Assembly: GCA_051871275.1 (NCBI GenBank)
Contig: JBJECR010000060.1
Coordinates: 1 to 14,694, forward strand
DNA length: 14,694 nt
Direction of reading: 5' to 3'
Source of the DNA: CAJUPY01 sp051871275
Lineage (GTDB): Bacteria; Bacteroidota; Bacteroidia; Bacteroidales; Muribaculaceae
A model generated the notes under the pieces. It was not told the origin of the DNA. It made no database searches and worked only from the letters and a program-made list of their open reading frames with translations. Shown piece after piece: positions 7,197 through 14,383 of the stretch (positions are counted from its first letter, which is position 1; each line of letters begins with the position of its first letter). The translations under genes and the position numbers were made by a program.

Positions 7197-8621
7197 ATGG
7201 CTAAACTAATAGGCAGAAAACGAGAAATAGAACTCTTGGATAACTACTATCATTCAGGTCGTGCGGAATTTATTGCGGTTTATGGTAGGCGAAGAGTTGG
7301 TAAAACTTTCTTAATACGTCAATATTTTAAGGGAGATTTCGCCTTTGACGTGACCGGAATAATTGAAGGCAACCGAGCTGAACAGATGGCAGCATTTTAC
7401 ACAGCCCTTAAGTCTTATGGTTATGAAGGAAAAATGAAATCCTCGTGGATTGAAATTTTTTATGACTTACGTATCTTGCTTGAAGGAAAGATAAAAAAAG
7501 GCAAAAGGTGTGTCATTTTTATAGATGAACTTCCATGCTTTGATACTCGTAAAGCCGGATTTGTGAATGCTCTCGGGTATTTCTGGAATAGCTGGGCGAA
7601 TTGGCAAGATGAGATAATGCTTGTGATATGCGGTTCTGCTACTTCATGGCTCGTGAGAAATATTATTGATAACCATGGAGGACTACATGACCGTATTACT
7701 CACGAGATGTGTCTGCATCCATTTACACTTGCAGAGGCTGAAGAATATTTCTTAGACCAAGGTTTCATGTGGCAACGGCTAAATGTGCTTCAAGCGTATA
7801 TGGCAGTTGGAGGAGTTCCATATTATTTGAGCCTTTTTGAAAGAGGAGAGAGCCCTGCAGTAGGTATAGACAGACTGTTTTTTAGTAACAATGGCGAATT
7901 GAGGAAGGAATACAAAAGGCTTTTTTATTCTCTTTTTCGCAATGCACAACCCTATATCGACATTATCAATGTGCTTGTGAAAACACCCGGCGGTATGAAT
8001 AGGGAAGAGATAGCATCCGCTATGAAATGCCGGAATAATGGCAGGCTTGGTGATATGCTTATGGATTTGGTTTATTGCGATTTTCTGAAAAAAACCAATG
8101 TTCGTGGGAAAACAGTGAAAACCAATGATGCCATATACCGGGTGGTGGACTTTTTTACGATATTTTATAATACTTTTATTTCAAAATCCGGAATAGATGA
8201 GCATTTTTGGTCTCATAATGCAAATAGCAGTGCTGTAAAGGTGTGGTATGGTCTTGCATTTGAGAGAGTTTGTGCATCTCATGTGCAACAAATAAAGAAT
8301 GCTTTGGGCATTTCAGGTGTCTCATCTATGGCATACGCATGGCGTAGCAGAAAAAGTGACCCCGGTGCACAGATTGACTTAGTGATTGAACGTGCAGACA
8401 ATGTGGTAAATATTTGTGAGGTGAAATACAGTAGCACACAGTATTCTCTCAAGCAAGATGAATACCTTAAAATTGAGAATCGTATTGCTACATTCCGGGA
8501 GGAAACAGCTACGAAATCCGGGTTAATACCTACAATGATTACTACTTTTGGACTTAAAGAAGGAGGGTATGCTTCAGCAATTCCCGCTTCTATCACAATG
8601 GAGGATTTGTTTAACCGATAA
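7197..8621 (+). CDS. AAA+ ATPase with C-terminal PD-(D/E)XK nuclease-like domain (ATPase_2/DUF234 type)
   Basis: 474 residues from ATG 7197. An in-frame ATG at 7167 lies upstream of the predicted transcription start and is rejected. Walker A is GRRRVGKT at 30-37. Walker B is VIFIDE with Asp110-Glu111. A sensor-1-like CGSATSW sits at 145-151. After a helical/winged middle section, residues ~390-412 give GAQIDLVI then ICEVKYS, i.e. Asp394 and Glu408-Val-Lys410, the PD-(D/E)XK signature of the DUF234 end of archaeal-type ATPases. Members are widespread and often multi-copy in Bacteroidota. Their function is poorly known, and links to mobile DNA or defence have been suggested only by context. The stop codon TAA (8619-8621) lies inside the downstream palindromic repeat unit. 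The gene is monocistronic and AT-richer than the PD40/amidase unit. Confidence 0.88.
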   Translation: MAKLIGRKREIELLDNYYHSGRAEFIAVYGRRRVGKTFLIRQYFKGDFAFDVTGIIEGNRAEQMAAFYTALKSYGYEGKMKSSWIEIFYDLRILLEGKIKKGKRCVIFIDELPCFDTRKAGFVNALGYFWNSWANWQDEIMLVICGSATSWLVRNIIDNHGGLHDRITHEMCLHPFTLAEAEEYFLDQGFMWQRLNVLQAYMAVGGVPYYLSLFERGESPAVGIDRLFFSNNGELRKEYKRLFYSLFRNAQPYIDIINVLVKTPGGMNREEIASAMKCRNNGRLGDMLMDLVYCDFLKKTNVRGKTVKTNDAIYRVVDFFTIFYNTFISKSGIDEHFWSHNANSSAVKVWYGLAFERVCASHVQQIKNALGISGVSSMAYAWRSRKSDPGAQIDLVIERADNVVNICEVKYSSTQYSLKQDEYLKIENRIATFREETATKSGLIPTMITTFGLKEGGYASAIPASITMEDLFNR

Positions 8622-8622
8622 T

Positions 8623-8657
8623 GTGCGAAACTTGATAAAATTTTGCAACTTTCGCAC
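8623..8657. repeat. Palindromic repeat copy 3 (type B)
   Basis: 35 bp identical to copy 2, bounded by GTGCGAAA (8623-8630) and TTTCGCAC (8650-8657). Its leading ACCGATAAT overlaps the final codons and stop of the ATPase gene. Confidence 0.9.
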
Positions 8658-8673
8658 GGTATAAGCCGATAAT

Positions 8674-8709
8674 GTGCGAAATATGATGAAAATCGCATGG
8701 TTTTCGCAC
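8674..8709. repeat. Palindromic repeat copy 4 (type A)
   Basis: 36 bp bounded by GTGCGAAA (8674-8681) and TTTCGCAC (8702-8709), 51 bp after copy 3. Its interior matches copy 1 more closely than copies 2 and 3. It is followed by a partial unit start, ACCGATGAT. Confidence 0.85.
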
Positions 8710-8762
8710 AGTACCGATGATAGATGTTTTTCTGAAATAATAAAATAAAAAATAATGAAACA

Positions 8763-8792
8763 AAAAAAGGTGGAAGAACTTCCACCTTTTTT
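8763..8792. terminator. Bidirectional terminator between the ATPase gene and rplS
   Basis: A perfect 14-bp inverted repeat, AAAAAAGGTGGAAG (8763-8776) and CTTCCACCTTTTTT (8779-8792), has only 2 unpaired bases. T-runs in both directions fit termination of the plus-strand ATPase gene and the minus-strand rplS. Confidence 0.88.
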
Positions 8793-8820
8793 ATTGCTTG
8801 CAAAAATGCATTCAAAAAGT

Positions 8821-9177
8821 TTACTTGTTGACAACGTAACGTTCTTTGATACGTGCCTTTTTACCTGTAAGATTACGGAGGTAATAAAGTTTTGCACGGC
8901 GAACTTTACCGTATTTGTTAACAGTGATAGAGTCGATAAACGGTGACTCGATAGGGAAGATACGTTCAACACCGATGTTGTCGCTAATTTTGCGAACTGT
9001 GAAACGTTTTTTGTTGCCTTCGCCTGAAATACGGATAACGACACCGCGATACTGCTGGATACGTTCCTTGTTACCTTCCTTGATGCGGTATGCAACAGTG
9101 ATTGTATCACCTGCGTTGAAGTCCGGGTGCTGTTTGCCTGTAGCAAATGCTTCTTCAGCGATTTTAATTAAATCCAT
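8821..9177 (-). CDS. rplS: 50S ribosomal protein L19 (bL19)
   Basis: 118 residues, full length for bL19. Recognisable family stretches include FNAGDTITVAYRIKEGNKER, QQYRGVVI, RKISDNIGVERIFP and the basic C-terminal part KVRRAKLYYLR and GKKARIKER. The protein sits at the interface of the large and small ribosomal subunits. In many bacteria rplS is in an operon with trmD and rimM. Here it stands alone with its own promoter (9261-9292), a ~77-nt leader and a strong terminator. The start at 9175-9177 gives the family's usual N-terminus (MDLIKIAEEAF). Confidence 0.97.
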   Translation of the reverse strand: MDLIKIAEEAFATGKQHPDFNAGDTITVAYRIKEGNKERIQQYRGVVIRISGEGNKKRFTVRKISDNIGVERIFPIESPFIDSITVNKYGKVRRAKLYYLRNLTGKKARIKERYVVNK

Positions 9178-9254
9178 TTGTTTTGCAAATTTTTAATGTT
9201 AACATTACTCGCAATATTCACGGGCTCCTCGCGTCCCGCCAGAGATTACGAAAC
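9178..9254 (-). promoter_or_regulatory. Leader of rplS (5' UTR), possible structured region
   Basis: The predicted transcription start near 9254 leaves ~77 nt before the ATG, longer than the ATPase leader. Its first half is GC-rich and can form a short stem (CGGG with CCCG across ACGCGAGGAG). Ribosomal protein leaders often bind the encoded protein, but I could not match this one to a known leader class by eye. Confidence 0.35.
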
Positions 9255-9260
9255 CGGGTG

Positions 9261-9292
9261 CAAAGTTAATAATTATATCTGACTTGTGCAAA
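9261..9292 (-). promoter_or_regulatory. Bacteroides-type promoter of rplS
   Basis: On the minus strand TTTG (9292-9289), 20 bp, then TAACTTTG (9268-9261) matches both elements of the consensus. Confidence 0.75.
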
Positions 9293-9342
9293 TTTTATTT
9301 TTGTCAGTATTGCTAAAATGCTAATATTTATGCTTTTAACCC

Positions 9343-9816
9343 TTAAAAGGAGTCAAAAGCGAGTGGCAGAAGTGACTTTACGGATGGGAGAACGTATATA
9401 TTTTTTTCTCCGGCAAGGATAACTTCCACATTATGTCCTGCAAGTGTTTCATATTCCAGGAGTGACTGGCGGCAAGCACCGCATGGTGCTGCAGGGGTGT
9501 CCACAAATTTGTCGTCTGTGCCTCTGGCAGCTATAGCTATTGCTTCAAATGCCGCTTCCGGGTATTTTGCATGAGCATAGAAGCAAGCGGAGCGTTCCGC
9601 ACATGTGCCGGAAGGGTATGCGGCATTTTCCTGGTTTGAGCCTACTATCACTTCTCCGTTTGAGAGTGCTATAGCGGCACCCACTTTGAATTTACTGTAT
9701 GGGGCGTATGAGCGGAAAGTGGCATCTTTTGCCAGTTCCACGAGAGATTTTTCCTTTTCGTTCAGTTCGTCAAGGCTGACGATTTTCACGGGTATGTTAA
9801 GGTTTAATTCTTTCAT
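9343..9816 (-). CDS. cdd: Cytidine deaminase
   Basis: 157 residues. Hydrolytic deamination of cytidine and deoxycytidine to uridine and deoxyuridine in cytosolic pyrimidine salvage. Zinc and catalytic residues are visible: Cys72-Ala-Glu74 in GTCAERSA and Cys112/Cys115 in APCGACRQ. Upstream lie YAPYSKFKVGAA (38-49) and the substrate-binding stretch NQENAAYPSG. Length and single-domain layout fit the small homotetrameric class, with a ~15-residue N-terminal extension. The start is 29 bp after the mutS stop on the same strand with no obvious terminator between them, so mutS-cdd may be co-transcribed. No clear -7/-33 pair was seen in the gap. Confidence 0.95.
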   Translation of the reverse strand: MKELNLNIPVKIVSLDELNEKEKSLVELAKDATFRSYAPYSKFKVGAAIALSNGEVIVGSNQENAAYPSGTCAERSACFYAHAKYPEAAFEAIAIAARGTDDKFVDTPAAPCGACRQSLLEYETLAGHNVEVILAGEKNIYVLPSVKSLLPLAFDSF

Positions 9817-9845
9817 AATGTGTAAAAATAATATTGTGTTTTTGG

Positions 9846-12461
9846 TTAATCTTTTCCTGTGATTATTTTTTTGATGTCATGGAGCTTGTTCAGTGCTGCC
9901 ATAGGTGTAAGATTGTTTATGTCCAGCCCCACAATTTCGTTGCGAACTTGCTCAAGCACGGGGTCATCAAGCTGGAAGAAAGAGAGTTGCATACCGTTTT
10001 CCGCTTTTGGCTGTTCTGCTGCGTCTGCCACGGAGGTGTTTCCTCTGTTTGATGCTTCCAGGTGTTTGAGCACCTCGTTTGCACGGTCCACAATCAGCCT
10101 GGGCATGCCGGCAAGTTTTGCTACGTGAATACCGAAGCTGTGTTCACTGCCTCCACGCTCCAGTTTGCGGAGAAATACCACTTTGCCGTCAATTTCTTTC
10201 ACGGAAACGTTGTAATTCACCACTCTTGGGAATGATTTTTCCATTTCGTTCAGTTCGTGGTAGTGTGTGGCGAAGAGTGTTTTCGGATGCAGGTTGCCGA
10301 AGTTGTGGATATGTTCCACAATAGCCCATGCTATAGAGATTCCGTCGTAAGTGGAAGTGCCTCTGCCAAGCTCGTCAAAGAGAATCAGCGAGCGTTGGCT
10401 CATATTGTTCAGGATTGAAGCGGCTTCCGTCATTTCCACCATAAAAGTGGATTCTCCGAGTGAAATGTTGTCGCTGGCTCCCACACGTGTGAAAATCTTA
10501 TCCACAATGCCTATGTGTGCACTTTCGGCAGCCACAAAGCACCCCATTTGTGCCATAAGGACGTTCAGGGCTGTGGAGCGGAGCAGTGCGGATTTACCGG
10601 ACATATTGGGACCGGTAATCATCATTATCTGAGTGCCTTCATTGTCAAGGCAAACTGTGTTTGTGATGTATGGTTTGCCGGGAGGCAGGTTTTTCTCTAT
10701 CACGGGGTGACGTCCTTCCGTGATTTCAATTTTCAGGGAGTCATCAACCACCGGTCGGCAGTAGCGATTTTCAAGTGCTACGTGGGTGAAAGCGGCAAGC
10801 ACGTCAAGGCGTGCTATGAGTTTGGCATCAAGCTGAATAGCAGGTGTATAGCTGTTTGCCATATTCATCAGTTCCGAATATATGCGAGCCTCCAGCTCCT
10901 CCATTTTTTCCTGTGCACCAAGGATTTTCTCCTCGTATTCTTTCAGCTCCTGTGTTATGTATCGCTCTGCATTTACGAGTGTCTGCTTGCGAATCCATTC
11001 TGCCGGAACTTTGTCTTTATGTGTGTTTGTGACCTCTATGTAGTAGCCGAAAACGTTGTTGTAGCCTATTTTAAGCGACGGAATACCTGTTGCGGCACTT
11101 TCCCGTTGCTGTATTCCAAGGAGATAGTCTTTGCCTTTGTACGCAATGTCACGCAATTCGTCTAATTCCGCATTTACTCCCGGGCGAATCACCGTGCCCT
11201 TATTTACTGCAACGGGTGCATCTTCCACAATCTCGTTTGCAATGCGGCGGCTTACAGCCTCGCAGGAGTTAAGTTGCTCACCCAGAGCGTGTAGAGTAGG
11301 GAGGTCTGCGGCAAGGCAAATCTGCTTCACAGGTTCTATGGCAAGGAGTGCGTTTTTGAGCTGAATCATCTCTCGAGGAGAAATTCTCGCAAAAGAAATT
11401 TTAGACGTAAGTCGCTCAATGTCACCGATTTGCTCCATGTATGAGCGAATTTCTTCCCGTTGTTCCGGATGTTTGAAGAAATACTCCACAGCGTCAAGCC
11501 TATTGTTTATCTCTTTTGCGTCTTTCAGCGGAAACAGCACCCAGCGACGTAGCAGTCGGGCACCGATAGGTGTAACTGTTCGGTCTATGATGCTAAGCAA
11601 ACTTTTTCCGTCCTCAGAGAAGCTGTCAATCAGTTCAAGATTGCGGATAGTGAATCGGTCCAGACGGACATACCTGTTTTCCTCTATTTTGCTGATGCGA
11701 GTGATGTGTGAAATCTGCGTGTGCTTTGTGATGTCCAGGTAGTGAAGGATAGCACCGGAAGCCACAATAGCATTTGGCATTTTCACTATACCAAAACCCT
11801 TAAGCGATTTTGTTTCAAACTGTTTGAGCAGTCGTTCTTCCGCGGCATCTTCCGTAAAAATCCAGTCGTCAAGCTCGTAAGCGAGGTAGTGGGCGGTGAA
11901 AGTGATGTCCAGTTTGGTCTTGGCACCGCGAACCACAAGCACCTCCTTTGGTGCAAAGTTCGCCATGAGCTTGTCAATATAGTCTGCTGTTCCCTCAGTG
12001 GTGAGAAATTCACCGGTGGAGATATCCAGGAATGCCACGCCGATAGCACTTTTGCCGAAGTGGATAGCAGCGAGAAAATTGTTTTCCTTATGATCCAGCA
12101 CATTATCACCGATAGCCACGCCCGGAGTGACAAGCTCCGTGATGCCTCGTTTCACGAGTTTTTTAGTCATCTTGGGGTCTTCCAGCTGTTCGCAGATAGC
12201 CACGCGTCTGCCTGCACGGATAAGTTTAGGCAGATAAGTGTCCAGGGCATGGTGAGGAAATCCTGCAAGCTCTACGGTGGAAGCATATCCGTTGGCACGT
12301 TTGGTGAGAGTGATGCCAAGGATTTCAGATGCAGCAATAGCATCGTCGGAAAAAGTTTCATAGAAATCGCCCACTCGGAAAAGAAGCACGGCATCGGGAT
12401 GCTTTTGTTTCATCTCGAGATATTGCTTCATCAGTGGAGTTTCTATAATCTGTTTAGCCAT
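9846..12461 (-). CDS. mutS: DNA mismatch repair protein MutS
   Basis: 871 residues, full length for bacterial MutS. The mismatch-probing Phe-x-Glu motif is GDFYETF (Phe33, Glu35). A connector-to-core segment contains NVFGYYIEVTNTHK. The ABC-type ATPase follows with Walker A GPNMSGKS (616-623), then GASDNISLGESTF and Walker B LILFDELGRGTSTYDG (Asp696-Glu697) and the TFATHYHEL switch. MutS dimers recognise mismatches and small loops in nuclear-free cytosolic DNA and recruit MutL. The protein belongs to the mismatch-repair MutS1 type because the Phe-x-Glu motif is intact and no Smr domain is present. Its promoter overlaps a perfect 17-bp inverted repeat (12486-12526), unusual for a housekeeping gene. 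Confidence 0.97.
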   Translation of the reverse strand: MAKQIIETPLMKQYLEMKQKHPDAVLLFRVGDFYETFSDDAIAASEILGITLTKRANGYASTVELAGFPHHALDTYLPKLIRAGRRVAICEQLEDPKMTKKLVKRGITELVTPGVAIGDNVLDHKENNFLAAIHFGKSAIGVAFLDISTGEFLTTEGTADYIDKLMANFAPKEVLVVRGAKTKLDITFTAHYLAYELDDWIFTEDAAEERLLKQFETKSLKGFGIVKMPNAIVASGAILHYLDITKHTQISHITRISKIEENRYVRLDRFTIRNLELIDSFSEDGKSLLSIIDRTVTPIGARLLRRWVLFPLKDAKEINNRLDAVEYFFKHPEQREEIRSYMEQIGDIERLTSKISFARISPREMIQLKNALLAIEPVKQICLAADLPTLHALGEQLNSCEAVSRRIANEIVEDAPVAVNKGTVIRPGVNAELDELRDIAYKGKDYLLGIQQRESAATGIPSLKIGYNNVFGYYIEVTNTHKDKVPAEWIRKQTLVNAERYITQELKEYEEKILGAQEKMEELEARIYSELMNMANSYTPAIQLDAKLIARLDVLAAFTHVALENRYCRPVVDDSLKIEITEGRHPVIEKNLPPGKPYITNTVCLDNEGTQIMMITGPNMSGKSALLRSTALNVLMAQMGCFVAAESAHIGIVDKIFTRVGASDNISLGESTFMVEMTEAASILNNMSQRSLILFDELGRGTSTYDGISIAWAIVEHIHNFGNLHPKTLFATHYHELNEMEKSFPRVVNYNVSVKEIDGKVVFLRKLERGGSEHSFGIHVAKLAGMPRLIVDRANEVLKHLEASNRGNTSVADAAEQPKAENGMQLSFFQLDDPVLEQVRNEIVGLDINNLTPMAALNKLHDIKKIITGKD

Positions 12462-12481
12462 TCTGCATCAAAATAAGTATG

Positions 12482-12512
12482 TAAAGTTACAACATTTTTT
12501 TTGATTGCCAAA
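12482..12512 (-). promoter_or_regulatory. Promoter of mutS
   Basis: On the minus strand TTTG (12512-12509), 19 bp, then TAACTTTA (12489-12482), one base off TAnnTTTG, about 20 bp upstream of the ATG. Confidence 0.6.
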
Positions 12513-12526
12513 AAAAATGTTGTAAC
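12486..12526. repeat. Perfect 17-bp inverted repeat between the vWA gene and mutS
   Basis: GTTACAACATTTTTTTT (12486-12502) and its exact complement AAAAAAAATGTTGTAAC (12510-12526) flank a 7-base loop (GATTGCC). It begins 13 bp after the stop of the vWA gene and contains both elements of the mutS promoter. It may be a terminator for the upstream operon, an operator, or both. The GC content of the stem is low, and no T-run follows the stem on the minus strand. Confidence 0.85.
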
Positions 12527-12539
12527 GAGTTTTTATTGA

Positions 12540-13268
12540 TTACTTGTTTTCTTCTTCGTCGAATGCTTCATCAGCGAGATTTGTGTAGAGGTTTCGGCGT
12601 ACTTCTCGTGAATAGCATTCTTTTGCGTTGAGTTCCTGAAGTTTGAAATCAGAAATGCGGCTAAAAAGTTTCATACGGGTGTTTCTGTCTTTTGCTAAGG
12701 ATTCTATAGTACCTTCGTCGCTGTAGTCAAAGTTTCGTGCATTGCGGATGTTGAGGTCAAATGCTATGGCTTGCGAGTCTTGGTTAGCTCCCATGTATGT
12801 GAATGTCCAGCCATCGTTGCGGCGTTCTTCCACAAGTTTTTTAATTGCCTTCCCGGTGAATTCTTTGGAGTCGTTTTCCATACCGTCTGTGATGATTGTC
12901 ACCACCACAACAGCATCGTCTATGTCTTTGACGTGTTTTTGCATAGAATTGAGTGTGAATCCTATTGCGTCGTAGAGCGGTGTGCCGCAGCAAGGTTCGT
13001 AGTCGGCGAGGGTGAGTTTTTTTGTTTTTGCTACAGGTGTTTTGTCAAAGACGAGGTCTGTGCGGCAGGAGCAGAAAGTTACGAGTGTTACAAAGTGGTC
13101 TTGTGTTTCAGCATAGTCTTTTTGTGCTTTTTTTATTCCGGCGAGTGTTTCGTTAAATCCGTCAATTGCTGCACGGCGAATCATTTCCATAGAACCACTG
13201 CGATCCAGAATGATAACGTTGAATACTTGTGTTTTTCCCATTTCTTTTGCGTTTTTCTTGTTGTCCAT
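12540..13268 (-). CDS. von Willebrand factor A (vWA) domain protein
   Basis: 242 residues, no signal peptide or membrane segment, so cytosolic. The vWA fold starts at NVIILDRSGSM with a complete MIDAS metal site: Asp22-x-Ser24-x-Ser26, Thr96 in CGTPLYDA and Asp128 in IITDGMEN. The domain fills ~15-195, leaving an acidic tail (DEAFDEEENK). Such stand-alone cytosolic vWA proteins (TerY-like and relatives) bind protein partners through a metal ion. The gene starts 33 bp after the stop of the PARG-type gene on the same strand, without a terminator between. The two are therefore likely co-transcribed from the promoter at 14321-14352. vWA and PARG/macrodomain proteins are also found together in Ter-type stress gene neighbourhoods (comparative-genomics knowledge). 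No terD-like gene is visible here. Confidence 0.88.
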   Translation of the reverse strand: MDNKKNAKEMGKTQVFNVIILDRSGSMEMIRRAAIDGFNETLAGIKKAQKDYAETQDHFVTLVTFCSCRTDLVFDKTPVAKTKKLTLADYEPCCGTPLYDAIGFTLNSMQKHVKDIDDAVVVVTIITDGMENDSKEFTGKAIKKLVEERRNDGWTFTYMGANQDSQAIAFDLNIRNARNFDYSDEGTIESLAKDRNTRMKLFSRISDFKLQELNAKECYSREVRRNLYTNLADEAFDEEENK

Positions 13269-13301
13269 AATAATAATTTTAATAGGTTAGTATATTGGCT
13301 C

Positions 13302-14279
13302 TTAGCAAAATTCTTGCCAAAAAGGTTTGAAATTTCCTTCGGGGTTGTGTTTTTTGTGTGAGTTGTAGTCTTCCAGAATGGCGAACGTGATGTGGAGATA
13401 TTTGTTTTTGAATTCCGGCTCTTCAAATACTTCGTGGAAGAGTTTTGCGATGTGTGCGGGTGGATTGCGAAAAGCTCCGCAACCTAAAGCTCCGAGAACG
13501 AGAGAATCGTGTCCGTGACGAAGTCCGATACGAAGGATGGTTCGTATTTTGTTTTTTGTTCCTTCCACCATATTATCTGCGAGGTGTGTCGAGTCTTTTA
13601 ATTCCGGCCTATTTATTCCTGCAACGGATATGAATGAGAGTTTTTCCGGTTTGTTCATAAGTTTATAGCCGAGTTTTTCATTTTCACGAAATATCAATGC
13701 ACCGGGAGTATAAATGCCACCAAAGTTGCGATCCATGGGGTAGCGTTCACTTGCGGGTGCAAGGGGAATAAAGTTAGCAAACCAATATTCATTTATGAAT
13801 AGGTTTGTAAACTGATATAGGGAGCGGAAAAGGTTAGTGCGGCGGAAAAGTCCTTCTTCCTGTGCACCGGAGCCGGTTATGACTCCTCCACCGGGCATTT
13901 GCCTGCTTGCCATATTGAGTACGGCAGGGTTTAAGCCTTTGCGAATGAGTCGAATACCTTCTTTCAAACAGTCTGTGTTGCGTACTTCAAACAGCGTTTG
14001 CGTTTTTCTTGCCGGAATGTCATTCACGTTGAATGCGTACTTGTAAAATGTAGTTCCTGCTTGCATTTCCTTCATGTCCGGAAAATACACTCGCCTGCCT
14101 TCTTCCGTGGTGTAATAGCCCTGAGTCACAATCTCTACAGTATTGCGATACTCTATGGAACGCAGTTTTTTAATCTCGCCGCGAGCCTCGGTGTTCCCGT
14201 TTTTAAGTGCGTGAATAAGTACGCTGTAAAAATCCAAAAATTCTTTTGAATTCCATGTTATTTCGGTCGTGTTGTCCAT
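13302..14279 (-). CDS. Microbial-type poly(ADP-ribose) glycohydrolase (TIGR02452 family)
   Basis: 325 residues. The PARG signature GGG-x(6-8)-QEE is present as Gly130-132, seven residues, then Gln140-Glu141-Glu142 (NMASRQMPGGG, then AQEEGLFRRTN). A macrodomain-like substrate loop GALGCGAFRNP sits at 263-273. Both glutamates needed for ADP-ribose hydrolysis are intact, so an active glycohydrolase removing ADP-ribose from proteins or nucleic acids is expected. The physiological substrate is unknown. Length and the N-terminal ~90-residue helical region fit the family. It is the first gene of a probable two-gene operon with the vWA protein. No ADP-ribosyltransferase is visible in the window. Confidence 0.9.
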   Translation of the reverse strand: MDNTTEITWNSKEFLDFYSVLIHALKNGNTEARGEIKKLRSIEYRNTVEIVTQGYYTTEEGRRVYFPDMKEMQAGTTFYKYAFNVNDIPARKTQTLFEVRNTDCLKEGIRLIRKGLNPAVLNMASRQMPGGGVITGSGAQEEGLFRRTNLFRSLYQFTNLFINEYWFANFIPLAPASERYPMDRNFGGIYTPGALIFRENEKLGYKLMNKPEKLSFISVAGINRPELKDSTHLADNMVEGTKNKIRTILRIGLRHGHDSLVLGALGCGAFRNPPAHIAKLFHEVFEEPEFKNKYLHITFAILEDYNSHKKHNPEGNFKPFWQEFC

Positions 14280-14303
14280 AATTTTAATTGTTTTAGATTG
14301 CTT

Positions 14304-14318
14304 GCGTAAAAATTACGC
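14304..14318. promoter_or_regulatory. Operator-like palindrome 1 (downstream of PARG promoter)
   Basis: GCGTAAAAATTACGC has perfect 6-bp arms around AAA. It overlaps the predicted transcription start (~14314) of the PARG/vWA operon, a typical repressor position. It is extended on one side by CTT. Confidence 0.6.
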
Positions 14319-14320
14319 CA

Positions 14321-14352
14321 CAAAGGTATAAACAAATTTTCAATCCACCAAA
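14321..14352 (-). promoter_or_regulatory. Bacteroides-type promoter of the PARG/vWA operon
   Basis: On the minus strand TTTG (14352-14349), 20 bp, then TACCTTTG (14328-14321) is an exact match to the consensus. It lies between two near-identical palindromes. Confidence 0.75.
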
Positions 14353-14358
14353 TATTTT

Positions 14359-14373
14359 GTGTAAAAATTACGC
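14359..14373. promoter_or_regulatory. Operator-like palindrome 2 (upstream of PARG promoter)
   Basis: GTGTAAAAATTACGC differs from palindrome 1 by one base and is centred 55 bp from it, about five helical turns. It is extended by AAG, the mirror of CTT beside palindrome 1. It lies 10 bp beyond the stop of the neighbouring gene. Confidence 0.6.
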
Positions 14374-14383
14374 AAGTGGAGAT

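Noticed and set aside
7054..8709. CRISPR-like or classic transposon terminal inverted repeats
   Set aside because: Only two palindromes on each side with short spacers, copies in direct orientation, and no transposase, so neither label fits.
8279..9146. Minus-strand open frames of 178 and 190 codons over the ATPase 3' end and rplS
   Set aside because: They are antisense or out-of-frame shadows of the ATPase gene, hairpin repeats and rplS, with no domain and low-complexity content.
9331..9360. Hairpin terminator just after cdd (CTTTT with AAAAG arms)
   Set aside because: The stem is only five A/T-rich pairs with no T-run on the minus strand, too weak to call.
10515..11165. Plus-strand open frames (up to 216 codons) across mutS, and similar ones across the amidase, vWA and PARG genes
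   Set aside because: They lie opposite strongly supported genes, show no family motifs, and reflect codon bias of the true strand.
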